A stretch of DNA of 64,000 nt from Melioribacteraceae bacterium (GCA_019638015.1 JAHBUP010000001.1:2698424-2762423), one strand, 5' to 3'; counted from the first letter of the stretch, positions 46,596 through 57,102 are shown. The notes: a model not told the origin generated them from the sequence alone. Numbers and translations are program-made.

Positions 46596-49500
46596 TTGTT
46601 TTTATCGAAACTCGAAATATTCGGCTTCAAGTCGTTTGCAAATAAAACTAACATTTCATTTAATCGTGGAATTACAGGCATTGTTGGGCCAAATGGTTGT
46701 GGAAAAACAAACATCGTAGATGCTATTCGCTGGGTACTCGGTGAACAAAAAACTGCTACTCTACGAAGTGATAAAATGGAAAATGTAATTTTCAATGGGA
46801 CGAGAGAGAAGAAACCAATGGGTATGTCGGAAGTTTCTCTAACCCTTGAAAATGACCGTGGTGTGCTTCCAACAGATTATACATCAGTTACCATTACAAG
46901 AAGAATTTTTAGATCAGGGGAAAGCGAATATTTACTAAATAAGAATATTTGCCGGCTCAAAGATATTACAAATCTTTTTATGGATACCGGGATTGGCGCA
47001 AATGCTTATTCTGTTATCGAATTAAAAATGGTTGAAACTATTCTCAGCAGCAGAACTGAAGAAAGAAGAAAACTTTTTGAAGAAGCCGCCGGAGTTAATA
47101 AATATAAATTGAGAAGAAGATTATCTCTAAAAAAGCTAGAGGATGTGAAAGCCGACTTAACCAGAGTGAACGATATTGTTTCAGAAGTTGAAAAGACGGT
47201 TAGATCATTGGAAAGACAAGCCAAAAGAGCGGATCAATATTCACAAATTCAGTCTGTTCTTCGTGAAAAAGAACTTGATTTGGCTGAACGAGAGTACTCT
47301 ATGTTGAATCAAAAACTACAATTATTGAATGATTCGATTACAGAGCAAAACCTAAAAAAAGATCAAATAGATATTGATATAAGAAAGCTTGAAACAGAAC
47401 TAATTGAGTACCGAGTTAAAATAAATTCAATTGATGCCAATCTTCAATCTAAAAGAAAGGAAATTTCTGAAAATTCAGAAGAATTATATGCAGTTCAGAA
47501 AAATATTTCTGTGTCTGAGGAAAGATTAAAATCACTACAAAATAATCAAGAAAGATTAGTATCCGAAATTGCTGAGCTCGAATCCACTTATGATTCAACA
47601 CTTGATGAAATTGAGGAGAACAGACAATCATTAACAAGAAGTAAATCCCAAACTGAAGAAAAAGATGCTGAAATAATTTCATTCGAGAATATTTCTAGTG
47701 AAAAAAGAGGCGTGTTCGAAAGTAAAAAAGAGATTCTAAAAACACTTAATCAAAATAGATTTAATCTTCTGAAATTAATTGCCGATAAAGAAAATCTTCT
47801 TTCAAATCTTAAAAAGGATTTAGCTTCTTATAACTCTAACATTACTAAGCTTAACGATAAAATTCAGAATGTAACCAACAAGATTGCCAAAACTGTAGGT
47901 TTTATTGAAGAACTTTCTGTTGAAAAGGAAGCCGCTGAGAAAAAATTGAATGAGGCAGGGCTCCATATAACACTAAGGCAATCCGAAAAGGAAAAACTTG
48001 AAAAAGAATTAAATGAACTAAGAATTCAGGAAGTGGATGAGAAGACTTTATCTGCCACAATTAAAGAAAAAATAAATTTCTTGCAGCAGCTCCTAAATAA
48101 TTTAGAGGGAATTTCCAAGGGAGCAAAAGTTTTAATTGAACAGAGTTCTACAACCGGGAATAAATCGAGTATTTTTGCTGATATTGGAACCGCAAAGGAA
48201 GATTTTAGATTTGCTCTTGAAGCTGCATTAAAATCAGTACTGAATAATTTACTCGTTGATTCATTCGATAATTTAAATAGTGCAGTTAAATACCTAAAAG
48301 AAAATGATCTCGGTAAAGCATCATTTTATCTTTTACAAGAGAACAAAAAGTCGAAATCATTAATTGACTTCATTAATAATTATTCTTTGAAAAAGAAAAG
48401 TAAAAGTCTTAGCCGCGAGAATTCTTTTGTTGGCTGGTCCTCAAATTTTGTTGAAACCGAATCGAACTGGCTCCCCTACTTTAAACAAGTTCTAAATAAT
48501 ATTGCGGTAATAAAGGATCTTTCTTCTGCAATTGAACTTCATAAAAAGTATCCAGAGTTTAGTTTTACAACACTCGAAGGAGATATTGTTCATGGTTCCG
48601 GTATTATTGAGGCGGGCTCACTACCTAAACAGGATGAAACTTTATTCGGGAGACGTCAGCTACTTCAAAATTTATTTAATGAACTACCAAAACATGAAGC
48701 CAGTTTAGCCAAGCTCCAAGCATCAATACAACATACCGAAGAATCAATTGCGTCTATTGACCTAAAAAATCTCTCCGATCAAGAAAAATTAATTGCCAAC
48801 GATTTATCAAATATTGAAAAACAAATTTCTCAATTAGAATTTGAAAAGAAAAAGGCTGACGAAGAGATTGAAATTGCAAGAAAAGATATCCAAGAATATG
48901 TGGATAAAGCCAATCTTCTTCATTCTCATCTCGAAACTTCTGAAGGGGAAATGTCCGACTTAAACAAACAGCGGATTGAAATGGATGAAAGTCTCGCATC
49001 GTTTGAAGCCGAGTTAAAAGAATCGGAATCAGAATTAAACTCATCCTTGGAACAGTTCAACAGCGCTAAACTTGAACTTGAGCGTTTGCGTGGTCAAATT
49101 ACAAATATTGAATCCTCAATTGGACAATTAGAGTCGAACGTTTCCTCAATTTTAAATGGAATTGAAAAAAGGAAAAAAGATTCCTTAGAGAATAAAAATG
49201 AAACAGATCTCCTGGCTACTGTTATAGAAGAATCCAAAGCAGATTTCGAAGAGATTAATGGTTTAAGGAATTCTCTGCTTGAACAGGAAACAAGTATCAG
49301 CTTAAATTTAAAAAGTGTTAAAGATGAAGCATCTCAACTGGAATCACAGCTAAACGCATTGCGTAACGAGAGACAAATTGTTTCCGATAGAGTTCATGGT
49401 TTTGATATTAAAGCCAATGAATACAAAATGAGAATTGAAAACTTAATTGGTCATATTAAAGAGAATTATTCGATTGAATTAGAAATTAAAGTGTACGATG

Positions 49501-50195
49501 ATCTTGAGACTTTCAATTTTGAAGAGGTATCTACCGAAGTTCAACACTTAAAAGAAAAAATTAGAAGTATTGGACCGGTAAATCTTCTCGCATATTCTGA
49601 ATATGAAGAAGAAAAAACAAGATTGGATTTTCTTCATAAACAAAGAAATGATCTTACCGAATCAGAAAAAGATCTTGTTAAAACTATTAATGAGATAAAT
49701 GAGACTGCCCAAAATCTATTTTTAGAAACCTTTACCGCAATCCGGAGTAATTTTGTTGATATTTTCCAATCCCTGTTCAATCCCGGCGATGAAGCAGACT
49801 TAACTCTTGAAGAAGGAGTGGACCCGCTCGAAGGTAAAATTGATATAATTGCAAAACCTAAAGGTAAGAGGCCAACCGGCATTGAGCTACTTTCGGGTGG
49901 TGAAAAAACTTTAACAGCTACCGCACTATTATTCGCGATTTATTTAGTTAAACCAAGTCCTTTCTGTATTCTTGATGAAGTTGACGCTCCTCTTGATGAT
50001 GCCAACATCGATCGATTTACCAGACTTATTCAAAAATTTACAGATAAAACTCAGTTTATAATAGTTACACACAATAAAAGAACAATGGAAGCCGCCGAAA
50101 CGATGTACGGCGTTACAATGCAGGAAGAAGGAATTTCAAAATTAGTTGGCGTAAGATTCGAGGAAATACCGGTTAGTTATGAAGCCGCCAGTTAA
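46596..50195 (+). CDS. smc: Chromosome segregation protein SMC
   Basis: 1,199 residues, full length. Walker A GPNGCGKT (31-38), coiled coil, flexible hinge (about 515-680), return coiled coil, signature LSGGEKTLTATALLFA (about 1098-1113) and Walker B FCILDEVDAPLDDAN. It condenses and organises the chromosome with ScpA/ScpB. Start TTG 46596 follows GAGGG; the next residues match SMC N-termini (KLEIFGFKSFANKT). It overlaps the downstream HAD gene by 17 bases. Confidence 0.97.
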   Translation: MFLSKLEIFGFKSFANKTNISFNRGITGIVGPNGCGKTNIVDAIRWVLGEQKTATLRSDKMENVIFNGTREKKPMGMSEVSLTLENDRGVLPTDYTSVTITRRIFRSGESEYLLNKNICRLKDITNLFMDTGIGANAYSVIELKMVETILSSRTEERRKLFEEAAGVNKYKLRRRLSLKKLEDVKADLTRVNDIVSEVEKTVRSLERQAKRADQYSQIQSVLREKELDLAEREYSMLNQKLQLLNDSITEQNLKKDQIDIDIRKLETELIEYRVKINSIDANLQSKRKEISENSEELYAVQKNISVSEERLKSLQNNQERLVSEIAELESTYDSTLDEIEENRQSLTRSKSQTEEKDAEIISFENISSEKRGVFESKKEILKTLNQNRFNLLKLIADKENLLSNLKKDLASYNSNITKLNDKIQNVTNKIAKTVGFIEELSVEKEAAEKKLNEAGLHITLRQSEKEKLEKELNELRIQEVDEKTLSATIKEKINFLQQLLNNLEGISKGAKVLIEQSSTTGNKSSIFADIGTAKEDFRFALEAALKSVLNNLLVDSFDNLNSAVKYLKENDLGKASFYLLQENKKSKSLIDFINNYSLKKKSKSLSRENSFVGWSSNFVETESNWLPYFKQVLNNIAVIKDLSSAIELHKKYPEFSFTTLEGDIVHGSGIIEAGSLPKQDETLFGRRQLLQNLFNELPKHEASLAKLQASIQHTEESIASIDLKNLSDQEKLIANDLSNIEKQISQLEFEKKKADEEIEIARKDIQEYVDKANLLHSHLETSEGEMSDLNKQRIEMDESLASFEAELKESESELNSSLEQFNSAKLELERLRGQITNIESSIGQLESNVSSILNGIEKRKKDSLENKNETDLLATVIEESKADFEEINGLRNSLLEQETSISLNLKSVKDEASQLESQLNALRNERQIVSDRVHGFDIKANEYKMRIENLIGHIKENYSIELEIKVYDDLETFNFEEVSTEVQHLKEKIRSIGPVNLLAYSEYEEEKTRLDFLHKQRNDLTESEKDLVKTINEINETAQNLFLETFTAIRSNFVDIFQSLFNPGDEADLTLEEGVDPLEGKIDIIAKPKGKRPTGIELLSGGEKTLTATALLFAIYLVKPSPFCILDEVDAPLDDANIDRFTRLIQKFTDKTQFIIVTHNKRTMEAAETMYGVTMQEEGISKLVGVRFEEIPVSYEAAS

Positions 50196-50904
50196 GATTA
50201 AAGTATTTGTTGATTTCGACGGTACTATCACTACTACAGACGTCGGCGAAGCAATGTTCATCAAATTTGGGAATGAAGAAAAGAATAGAAGTATTATAAA
50301 AGATTGGATTTCAAAGCAAATAGATTCATCGGCGATGTGGCAGCAATTATGCGATACTATTGATTTTTTTGATGAGCCTGCATTTAATTCTTTTCTTGAT
50401 ACTATAAAATTAGATGAGGGATTTAAAAGTTTTGTTTCATTTTGTACTGAATTTGAAATTCCAATTGTAGTGTTAAGTGACGGACTGGATCTTTATATAA
50501 AAAAAATAATGAGTAGAGAAGGATTAAGCGAGATACCCGTTTTTTGCAATACTGTTGAGATTGCGCCAGATTCAAAATTGATTATGGGATTTCCTTATAC
50601 CGATGAAGAGTGTAAAAGATGTGGTAATTGTAAAAGAAATCATATTATAGATTTAAGTAGTGACGAAGATTTCACAATTTATATTGGCGATGGACTTACC
50701 GACACTTGCCCTGTTCAATATTGTGATTATATTTTCGCAAAAAGTTCATTATTAAAGTTTTGTGAAATTAATAGAATTAGTTATTACCCTTTTAACAATT
50801 TTTATGAAATAAAAGAGAGAATAGAAGAGTTATCTCTCAAAAAGAGATTAAAAAAACGGCATCAGGCACAACTAAAAAGAAGAGAAATTTATATACAAGG
50901 TTAA
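50179..50904 (+). CDS. HAD-IB family phosphatase (MtnX/SerB-like)
   Basis: 241 residues. DFDGTIT with nucleophile Asp12 and general acid Asp14, motif II VVLSDG, and motif III/IV region YIGDGLTDTCP support an active HAD phosphatase. It resembles MtnX (methionine salvage phosphatase) and relatives, but no other methionine-salvage gene is in the window. Two features stand out: a Cys cluster CKRCGNC (possible metal site) and a strongly basic C-terminus. It overlaps smc by 17 bases. Confidence 0.8.
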   Translation: MKPPVKIKVFVDFDGTITTTDVGEAMFIKFGNEEKNRSIIKDWISKQIDSSAMWQQLCDTIDFFDEPAFNSFLDTIKLDEGFKSFVSFCTEFEIPIVVLSDGLDLYIKKIMSREGLSEIPVFCNTVEIAPDSKLIMGFPYTDEECKRCGNCKRNHIIDLSSDEDFTIYIGDGLTDTCPVQYCDYIFAKSSLLKFCEINRISYYPFNNFYEIKERIEELSLKKRLKKRHQAQLKRREIYIQG

Positions 50905-50905
50905 T

Positions 50906-51490
50906 ATGTCAACTATAGCTGAAAAATTTTTTAAGTACAGAAGTTATACTCCGATCCCTTTTTTAATTCTGATGCTGATATTTCAAGAATCAACAATTAC
51001 AAGTATGATTGTTGGATTGGCAATTGCGTTGTTCGGAGAATTTTGGCGGCTTTGGGGAGTTTCTTACGCAGGAAGCGAAACTCGAACTACCGGTGGTGGT
51101 GTTGGCGGAACTTACTTAGTTGTCTCGGGAGCATACTCTCACGTTAGAAATCCACTTTATGTAGGAAATATTTTAATGTATTTGGGAATTGGCATAATGT
51201 CGATGTCCCTTTACCCCTATTTGCAGATTATTGCACTTTGGTTTTTTTATTTTCAATATGATCAGATTATTAATGAGGAAGAGAAATTTCTCACGACAAA
51301 ATTCGGGAAAGAGTATCAGGACTATCTAGATAATGTTCCGAGATTGATTCCGAGTTTTTCAAAATATAAGAATGATAATTTAAAGCAGCCCACATATAAT
51401 TTGAGTGCTGGCATTAAATCGGAAAGAAGGACACTACAGGCTTTTGGTATTATAATTATTCTTATAATAATTAGGCATTACCTAATTTGA
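50906..51490 (+). CDS. Isoprenylcysteine carboxyl methyltransferase/PEMT-like membrane methyltransferase
   Basis: 194 residues with four or five membrane helices. HVRNPLYVGNILMYLG is the SAM-binding motif of the ICMT/PEMT family, and EEKFLTTKFGKEYQDYLDNVPR the C-terminal one (shown as EEKFLTTKFGKEYQ). Bacterial members methylate lipids or small membrane substrates; the exact one here is unknown. Near lipid A genes, so a lipid substrate is plausible. Stop overlaps the lpxB TTG start (TTGA). Confidence 0.8.
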   Translation: MSTIAEKFFKYRSYTPIPFLILMLIFQESTITSMIVGLAIALFGEFWRLWGVSYAGSETRTTGGGVGGTYLVVSGAYSHVRNPLYVGNILMYLGIGIMSMSLYPYLQIIALWFFYFQYDQIINEEEKFLTTKFGKEYQDYLDNVPRLIPSFSKYKNDNLKQPTYNLSAGIKSERRTLQAFGIIIILIIIRHYLI

Positions 51491-52629
51491 ATAATAATAT
51501 ATTGATAGTTGCCGGAGAGGCATCTGGCGATTTGCACGGCGCAAGTTTGATTTTAAGTTTGAAGAAACTGCACAATCAATTTAATTTTTATGGTATTGGC
51601 GGGAGCAAAATGATTGATGCGGGGTTAAATGCCCTATACAATATTAACCAGATGGCATTTTTAGGGTTCATTGAAATATTGAAACATCTCCCATTTATAA
51701 GAAAAGTTAAGAGAGATCTAATTTCCACGGTAATTGAAAAGAAAATTGAAACTGTGATTCTGATTGACTACCCTGGTTTTAATTTAAACCTTGCTAAAAA
51801 ATTAAAAAAACTCGGAATTCGGGTTATTTACTATATCTCCCCCCAAATTTGGGCATGGGGCAAGGGAAGAATTAAAACAATTAAAGATACGGTAGATAAG
51901 ATGATCGTAGTTTTCCCATTCGAGGAGAAAATTTATAAAGATGCCTCTGTAGACGTTGAATATGTTGGGCATCCTCTTATTGAGCATATCAATAATTATA
52001 AATTTTTTACAAGACATGAGTTAAATGAAAAATTAGGATTAGCTGAGGAGAAGGATATTTTTCTCATTCTCCCCGGCAGTAGAGAACATGAGATTCTTAA
52101 AATATTTCCTGAGTGTATAAAAGCAGCCTCAAAATTAGCTCGGAAATATGATATGCAAATTGTTGTTGCCTGCGCTCCTAATCTTGATGAAAATCTCATT
52201 AAGAATTCCGTGGCTGAGAAAAATTTTATTTTGGCAAAGGGCTTTACTTACGATTTATTAAAACATTCTACTTTTGGGATAATAAAATCGGGGACTTCAA
52301 CATTGGAGGCAGCTTATTTTGGTATTCCATTTATTGTTGTGTACTCAACCAATATGATTACTTATTGGCTTGGGAAAAAGGTTGTTAAAATTAAAAACAT
52401 TGCGATGGTAAATATTATACTTGGCAAAAACCTTATTAAAGAACTAATTCAAAATGATGTTAATGAAGCTAAAATAATTGAGGAATGCGATCTAATAATT
52501 TCCAATAAAGATGAAATGAGAAGAATTAAAAACGAATTGCAAGGGATTAAAAGCTTACTTGGTAATCCAGGTTCATCGGATAGATCAGCAAAAATAATAT
52601 TCGATTTGGTAAATGAAACTAACAAATAA
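51487..52629 (+). CDS. lpxB: Lipid-A-disaccharide synthase
   Basis: 380 residues, GT19 family. Joins UDP-diacyl-GlcN and lipid X to form the beta-1,6 disaccharide of lipid A at the inner membrane surface. IVAGEASGDLHGA is the family's N-terminus; GIGGSKM, YISPQIWAWG, FPFEEKIYK, YVGHPL, LPGSREHEI and KSGTSTLEAAYFG are all present. Start is TTG 51487 overlapping the preceding stop; an internal TTG (51502) is an alternative. Overlaps the acyltransferase gene by 17 bases. Confidence 0.95.
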   Translation: MNNNILIVAGEASGDLHGASLILSLKKLHNQFNFYGIGGSKMIDAGLNALYNINQMAFLGFIEILKHLPFIRKVKRDLISTVIEKKIETVILIDYPGFNLNLAKKLKKLGIRVIYYISPQIWAWGKGRIKTIKDTVDKMIVVFPFEEKIYKDASVDVEYVGHPLIEHINNYKFFTRHELNEKLGLAEEKDIFLILPGSREHEILKIFPECIKAASKLARKYDMQIVVACAPNLDENLIKNSVAEKNFILAKGFTYDLLKHSTFGIIKSGTSTLEAAYFGIPFIVVYSTNMITYWLGKKVVKIKNIAMVNIILGKNLIKELIQNDVNEAKIIEECDLIISNKDEMRRIKNELQGIKSLLGNPGSSDRSAKIIFDLVNETNK

Positions 52630-53272
52630 ACAGAGAGAGATTCTCAGATTTTTGGGATTACATATCTCTAATTTTTTAGTTACTGTTCTTTTAAAGACTG
52701 TTCGGATTACATATATTAAAAAAGATTCAATGGAAGAACTTGTTCTGAATAAAAAGAATTTTGTTTCTGCGTTTTGGCATTGTTCGATGGCTATTGGCTG
52801 GTATTTGCATAAAGACCAGAATATATCAGCCCTGGTAAGTAAGAGCAAAGATGGTGACGTTTTAGCAAACATTCTGAAAAAATGGAATTACAAAGTTGTT
52901 CGGGGGTCCAGTCATATTGGAGGTAAAGAGGCATTGGGATTGATGCTGGAATTAACAAGGCAAAATTTTTCATTGGCAATTACTCCAGATGGGCCCACTG
53001 GTCCACCCCGGGTTATGAAAGCCGGTGCTGTTATCACAGCTAAAAAGAATGGTATTCCACTATTACTTATTGGGATTGGTATTAAAAATAAATTTGTACT
53101 AAAAAGTTGGGACTCATTCCAAGTCCCAAAACCATTTACAAAGATCATGGTTTTATTTTCAGAGCCTATTATGATAAATAAAGATTTAACATATGATGAG
53201 ACATCCAAAATGATAGCGGAATGCGAGAAAAGACTAAATGATTTACAACTGCAAGCGGAAACATTGTGCTAA
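52613..53272 (+). CDS. DUF374-family lysophospholipid acyltransferase-like protein
   Basis: 219 residues. FWHCSMAIGWYL, VSKSKDGDVLANIL, and TPDGPTGPPRVMKAG are the DUF374 marks, related to LPLAT acyltransferases. The gene is wedged between lpxB and lpxK, overlapping each (17 and 7 bases), so it likely works in lipid A maturation, for example as an acyltransferase; the acceptor is not known. An amphipathic N-terminal helix suggests peripheral membrane binding. Confidence 0.85.
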   Translation: MKLTNKQREILRFLGLHISNFLVTVLLKTVRITYIKKDSMEELVLNKKNFVSAFWHCSMAIGWYLHKDQNISALVSKSKDGDVLANILKKWNYKVVRGSSHIGGKEALGLMLELTRQNFSLAITPDGPTGPPRVMKAGAVITAKKNGIPLLLIGIGIKNKFVLKSWDSFQVPKPFTKIMVLFSEPIMINKDLTYDETSKMIAECEKRLNDLQLQAETLC

Positions 53273-54312
53273 ATATTTTAAGAATATTGTTCTCCCCGGC
53301 TGCGTTTGTTTTTTGGATTATTATAAAAATTCGTAATTATTTATTTGATAATGGAATTCTTAGTTCATCCAAAGTAGATGCTAAGGTTATCTCTGTAGGA
53401 AATTTAACTGTTGGTGGTTCAGGAAAAACTCCAGCCGTTTTGATGTTAGCTGAAACACTTAAAAATTTCGGAAAAAATGTAGGTGTACTGAGCAGAGGTT
53501 ATGGCAGATCGACTAAAGGCTATTTGTTTGTTTGTGACGGTGCTGAGATTAAAACTAAGGTGGATGATTGTGGAGATGAAATTTATTTCATTTCAGAGGA
53601 ATTGAAATTACCAACCGCCGTTTCAGAACGGAGAGTTGAAGGAGCAAAAAGATTTATTAAAGATTCGGGCGTTGATACTATTATTCTCGACGACGCGTTT
53701 CAGCATAGGTGGATTGCAAGGGATATTGATATTGTAATAATTGATCAGAGATTCTTAAATAAAGTTGATAAGCTTGAGCAGAATCCTCTTCCTTTGGGCT
53801 TGATGCGTGAACCGATGGATTCCATAAATAGAGCTGATATTGTGATTATTAATAGAAAATTTTCTGAGAAGCTGGCAATTCCTAAAAAAATGGATAAGTA
53901 TTTTCATAATAAAAAAGTATTTCACGGTTATTATGAAGCAAGAGGTGTTTATGATGTTAAGACACATGAACATTATAGTTTTGATGAGTTTGAAGGACAA
54001 AAAAGTTTGGTAGTTTGCGGCATCGCGAAACCTTATTCTTTCCTAAACGTGTTAGAAAAGAATAACATCGATATCAAAAATAAAATGCTTTTTACTGATC
54101 ATAAAAGCTATTCAAAATATGAAGTTCAAAGTATTCGTAAAAGATTTTATGATACTAATTCTTTTTCTGTACTTACTACTCAAAAAGATGCGGTAAAATT
54201 AACAAATTTTGCCGTTGAACTAGATGACATAGACATCTTCTACTTAAAGATCAATCTTAAGTTAGATGAACAAAAAGAATTTATTGATTTGATAAATCAT
54301 AAATTAAATTAA
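53266..54312 (+). CDS. lpxK: Tetraacyldisaccharide 4'-kinase
   Basis: 348 residues, GTG start at 53266. Phosphorylates the 4' position of tetraacyldisaccharide to give lipid IVA. Walker A in GNLTVGGSGKT (45-55), SRGYGR, LDDAFQHRWIARDIDIV (DDxFQH family motif), PLGLMREP and TTQKDAVK are all seen. An N-terminal hydrophobic helix (about 8-24) anchors it in the membrane. Last of the lipid A cluster; 30 bases before ppdK. Confidence 0.95.
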   Translation: MLNILRILFSPAAFVFWIIIKIRNYLFDNGILSSSKVDAKVISVGNLTVGGSGKTPAVLMLAETLKNFGKNVGVLSRGYGRSTKGYLFVCDGAEIKTKVDDCGDEIYFISEELKLPTAVSERRVEGAKRFIKDSGVDTIILDDAFQHRWIARDIDIVIIDQRFLNKVDKLEQNPLPLGLMREPMDSINRADIVIINRKFSEKLAIPKKMDKYFHNKKVFHGYYEARGVYDVKTHEHYSFDEFEGQKSLVVCGIAKPYSFLNVLEKNNIDIKNKMLFTDHKSYSKYEVQSIRKRFYDTNSFSVLTTQKDAVKLTNFAVELDDIDIFYLKINLKLDEQKEFIDLINHKLN

Positions 54313-54342
54313 CAAACAATCAATTAATTGGAGGTAGCGTAA

Positions 54343-57102
54343 ATGGCTAAATCAACGAAACGGTATGTTTATTATTTCGGCGGTAAAAAAGCTGAAGGAA
54401 AAGCAGACATGAAAGAACTCCTTGGCGGTAAAGGTGCCAATCTTGCTGAAATGGTTAATATTGGACTGCCAGTTCCAGCAGGTTTCACTATTACAACAGA
54501 AGTTTGTACTTCTTATTACAAGAATAACAAAAAATATCCCAAAGAGTTGGATGCACAATTAAAAACTGCATTGGCTAAAGTTGAAAAAGAAATGGGTGCA
54601 AAATTTGGCGATACTAAAAATCCACTATTAGTTTCAGTACGTTCCGGCGCGCGCGCATCTATGCCCGGTATGATGGAAACAATTCTTAACGTTGGTTTAA
54701 ATAATGAAACTCGCGAAGCTCTAATTGCAAAAACAGGCAATCCCCGTTTTGTGTATGATTCGCACCGCCGTTTAATCCAAATGTACTCCGATGTGGTAAT
54801 GGAAAAAGCCGCAGGAATTGAACCGGCTGAAGGTAAAGGTGTTCGTGTTCAGTTAGAAAAAGAACTCCATAAAATGAAAGAAGCTCGCGGAGTTCATAAC
54901 GACACAGATTTAACTTCAGATGATTTAAAAGAATTAATTGAAATTTATAAAGAGAAAGTAAAAGAAGTACTTGGTAAACCATTCCCAGAAAATCCTATGG
55001 ATCAATTATGGGGAGCTGTTTCAGCTGTATTCCAAAGCTGGATGGGAAAAAGAGCAATCTCCTATAGAAGAATTGAAGGAATTCCTGATGAATGGGGTAC
55101 TGCAGTAAACGTTCAATCAATGGTATTCGGAAATATGGGCGAATCATCAGCTACTGGTGTTGCGTTCACTCGTAATCCTGCTACTGGTGAAAACTATTTC
55201 TATGGCGAATGGTTAACAAACGCTCAAGGTGAAGATGTTGTTGCCGGAATTAGAACACCAAATCCAATAAATGAAGTTGGTAAAACCGAGCATACAGCTC
55301 ACCTCCCTTCTCTTGAAACCGGAATGCCTAAAACTTACAAACAATTGCATGTTATTCAACGTTCATTAGAAAAGCATTATCGTGATATGCTTGATGTTGA
55401 ATTTACAATTCAGGAAGGCAGACTTTACATGCTTCAATGCCGCGTTGGAAAAAGAAATGGTCCGGCTGCCGTTAAAATGGCTCTTGATATGTATAAAGAA
55501 AAACTTATCACAAAAGAAGAAGCAGTATTAAGAGTTCAACCTTCTCAATTGGATGAACTGCTTCATCCAATTATTGATCCTACAGTTGAATTAACAACAA
55601 AAGTATTTGTTAAAGGTTTACCTGCTGGACCTGGAGGTGCGAGCGGACAAATTGTATTCTCAGCTAACGATGCCGTTGCATGGGCAAAAGAAGGAAAGAG
55701 AGTAATTCTTGTTCGTGAAGAAACAAATCCTGAAGATATTGAAGGAATGCGTGCAGCACAGGCAATTTTAACCGGACGCGGCGGAATGACTTCCCACGCT
55801 GCTCTTGTAGCTCGCGGCTGGGGTAAATGTTGTATAGTTGGTGCTGGTTCTATTAAAATTAATTTGGAAGAGAAAACTTTAACTGTTGGCGGCGTTACAA
55901 TTAAAGAAGGTGATTGGTTAACTCTTAACGGCTCAAAAGGAAATGTTTACTTAGGCGAACTTCCAATGAAAAAAGCCGCTGAAGAAAATCCCGATTTCCA
56001 AGCATTTATGAAATTGTGCGATCAAGTTAGAAAATTAAAAGTTCGCACAAATGCTGATACTCCTGAAGATGCAGAACGAGCAAGAGCTTTTGGTGCCGAA
56101 GGAATTGGTTTGTTCAGAACAGAGCATATGTTCTATGGAAAGAATTCTGAAGAACCATTATTCATTCTTCGTAAAATGATTCATTCAAAATCTGTAGAAG
56201 AAAGAGTAAACGCTCTTAATGAATTATTCCCATTTGTTATGAAAGATATTAAAGGAACACTTGCTGCAATGGACGGATTCGCTGTGACATTCAGAACTCT
56301 CGATCCGCCACTTCATGAATTTGTTCCTACAAGAATTGAAGAAAGAGAAAAACTTGCTGAAAGTCTCGGAATATCATTGGCTGAATTAAATGAAAGAGCA
56401 GACTCATTACATGAAAACAACCCAATGATGGGACATCGCGGGGTTCGTCTTGGCATTACTTACCCAGAAATTACAGAGATGCAAGTTCGTGCCATTTTCT
56501 CAGCTACCGCTGAATTGATTCAAGAAGGTAAAAAACCTTTCCCAGAAATAATGATTCCAGTTACATGTCATGTAAATGAAATTAAACATCAATATGATTT
56601 AGTGACCAAAGTATATGCCGAAGTTTGCGCTAAATATGGTTTAAAGAAAATTCCTCATTTAACCGGAACTATGATTGAGATTCCTCGTGCGGCATTAACT
56701 GCAGATAAAATTGCGGAAGTAGCTCAATTCTTCTCATTTGGTACAAACGATCTAACACAAATGGGATTCGGTTTCTCACGTGATGATATCGGTGGATTCT
56801 TACCAGAATATCTCGATAAGAAAATTCTTCCAGGTGATCCTTTTGAATCAATAGATCAAGATGCTATTGGTAAACTGATGGAAATTGCTGTTGAAGGTGG
56901 TCGTAAAACTAGACCTGATCTTAAAATTGGTATTTGCGGAGAACATGGAGGAGAACCCAAATCAGTTGAGTTCTGTCATAAAATTGGATTGAATTATGTT
57001 AGTTGTTCACCATTCCGTGTACCAATTGCCCGCTTAGCCGCTGCACAAGCAATGGTTAAAGAACAAAACGCCGCTAAAAAATCGGTTAAAAAGAAAAAAT
57101 AA
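54343..57102 (+). CDS. ppdK: Pyruvate, phosphate dikinase
   Basis: 919 residues, standard length. Interconverts PEP/AMP/PPi and pyruvate/ATP/Pi. An ATP-grasp N-terminal domain (GGKGANLAEM), phosphohistidine domain with GRGGMTSHAALVARG (His about 486) and C-terminal PEP domain with GICGEHGG (catalytic Cys about 865) are complete. It produces or consumes PPi, linking it to the membrane pyrophosphatase. GGAGGTAGCGTAA gives a strong ribosome site. Codon choice looks more uniform (many GAA, AAA, GGT, CGT) than in neighbours, as expected of a highly expressed gene. Ends with a strong terminator. Confidence 0.96.
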   Translation: MAKSTKRYVYYFGGKKAEGKADMKELLGGKGANLAEMVNIGLPVPAGFTITTEVCTSYYKNNKKYPKELDAQLKTALAKVEKEMGAKFGDTKNPLLVSVRSGARASMPGMMETILNVGLNNETREALIAKTGNPRFVYDSHRRLIQMYSDVVMEKAAGIEPAEGKGVRVQLEKELHKMKEARGVHNDTDLTSDDLKELIEIYKEKVKEVLGKPFPENPMDQLWGAVSAVFQSWMGKRAISYRRIEGIPDEWGTAVNVQSMVFGNMGESSATGVAFTRNPATGENYFYGEWLTNAQGEDVVAGIRTPNPINEVGKTEHTAHLPSLETGMPKTYKQLHVIQRSLEKHYRDMLDVEFTIQEGRLYMLQCRVGKRNGPAAVKMALDMYKEKLITKEEAVLRVQPSQLDELLHPIIDPTVELTTKVFVKGLPAGPGGASGQIVFSANDAVAWAKEGKRVILVREETNPEDIEGMRAAQAILTGRGGMTSHAALVARGWGKCCIVGAGSIKINLEEKTLTVGGVTIKEGDWLTLNGSKGNVYLGELPMKKAAEENPDFQAFMKLCDQVRKLKVRTNADTPEDAERARAFGAEGIGLFRTEHMFYGKNSEEPLFILRKMIHSKSVEERVNALNELFPFVMKDIKGTLAAMDGFAVTFRTLDPPLHEFVPTRIEEREKLAESLGISLAELNERADSLHENNPMMGHRGVRLGITYPEITEMQVRAIFSATAELIQEGKKPFPEIMIPVTCHVNEIKHQYDLVTKVYAEVCAKYGLKKIPHLTGTMIEIPRAALTADKIAEVAQFFSFGTNDLTQMGFGFSRDDIGGFLPEYLDKKILPGDPFESIDQDAIGKLMEIAVEGGRKTRPDLKIGICGEHGGEPKSVEFCHKIGLNYVSCSPFRVPIARLAAAQAMVKEQNAAKKSVKKKK

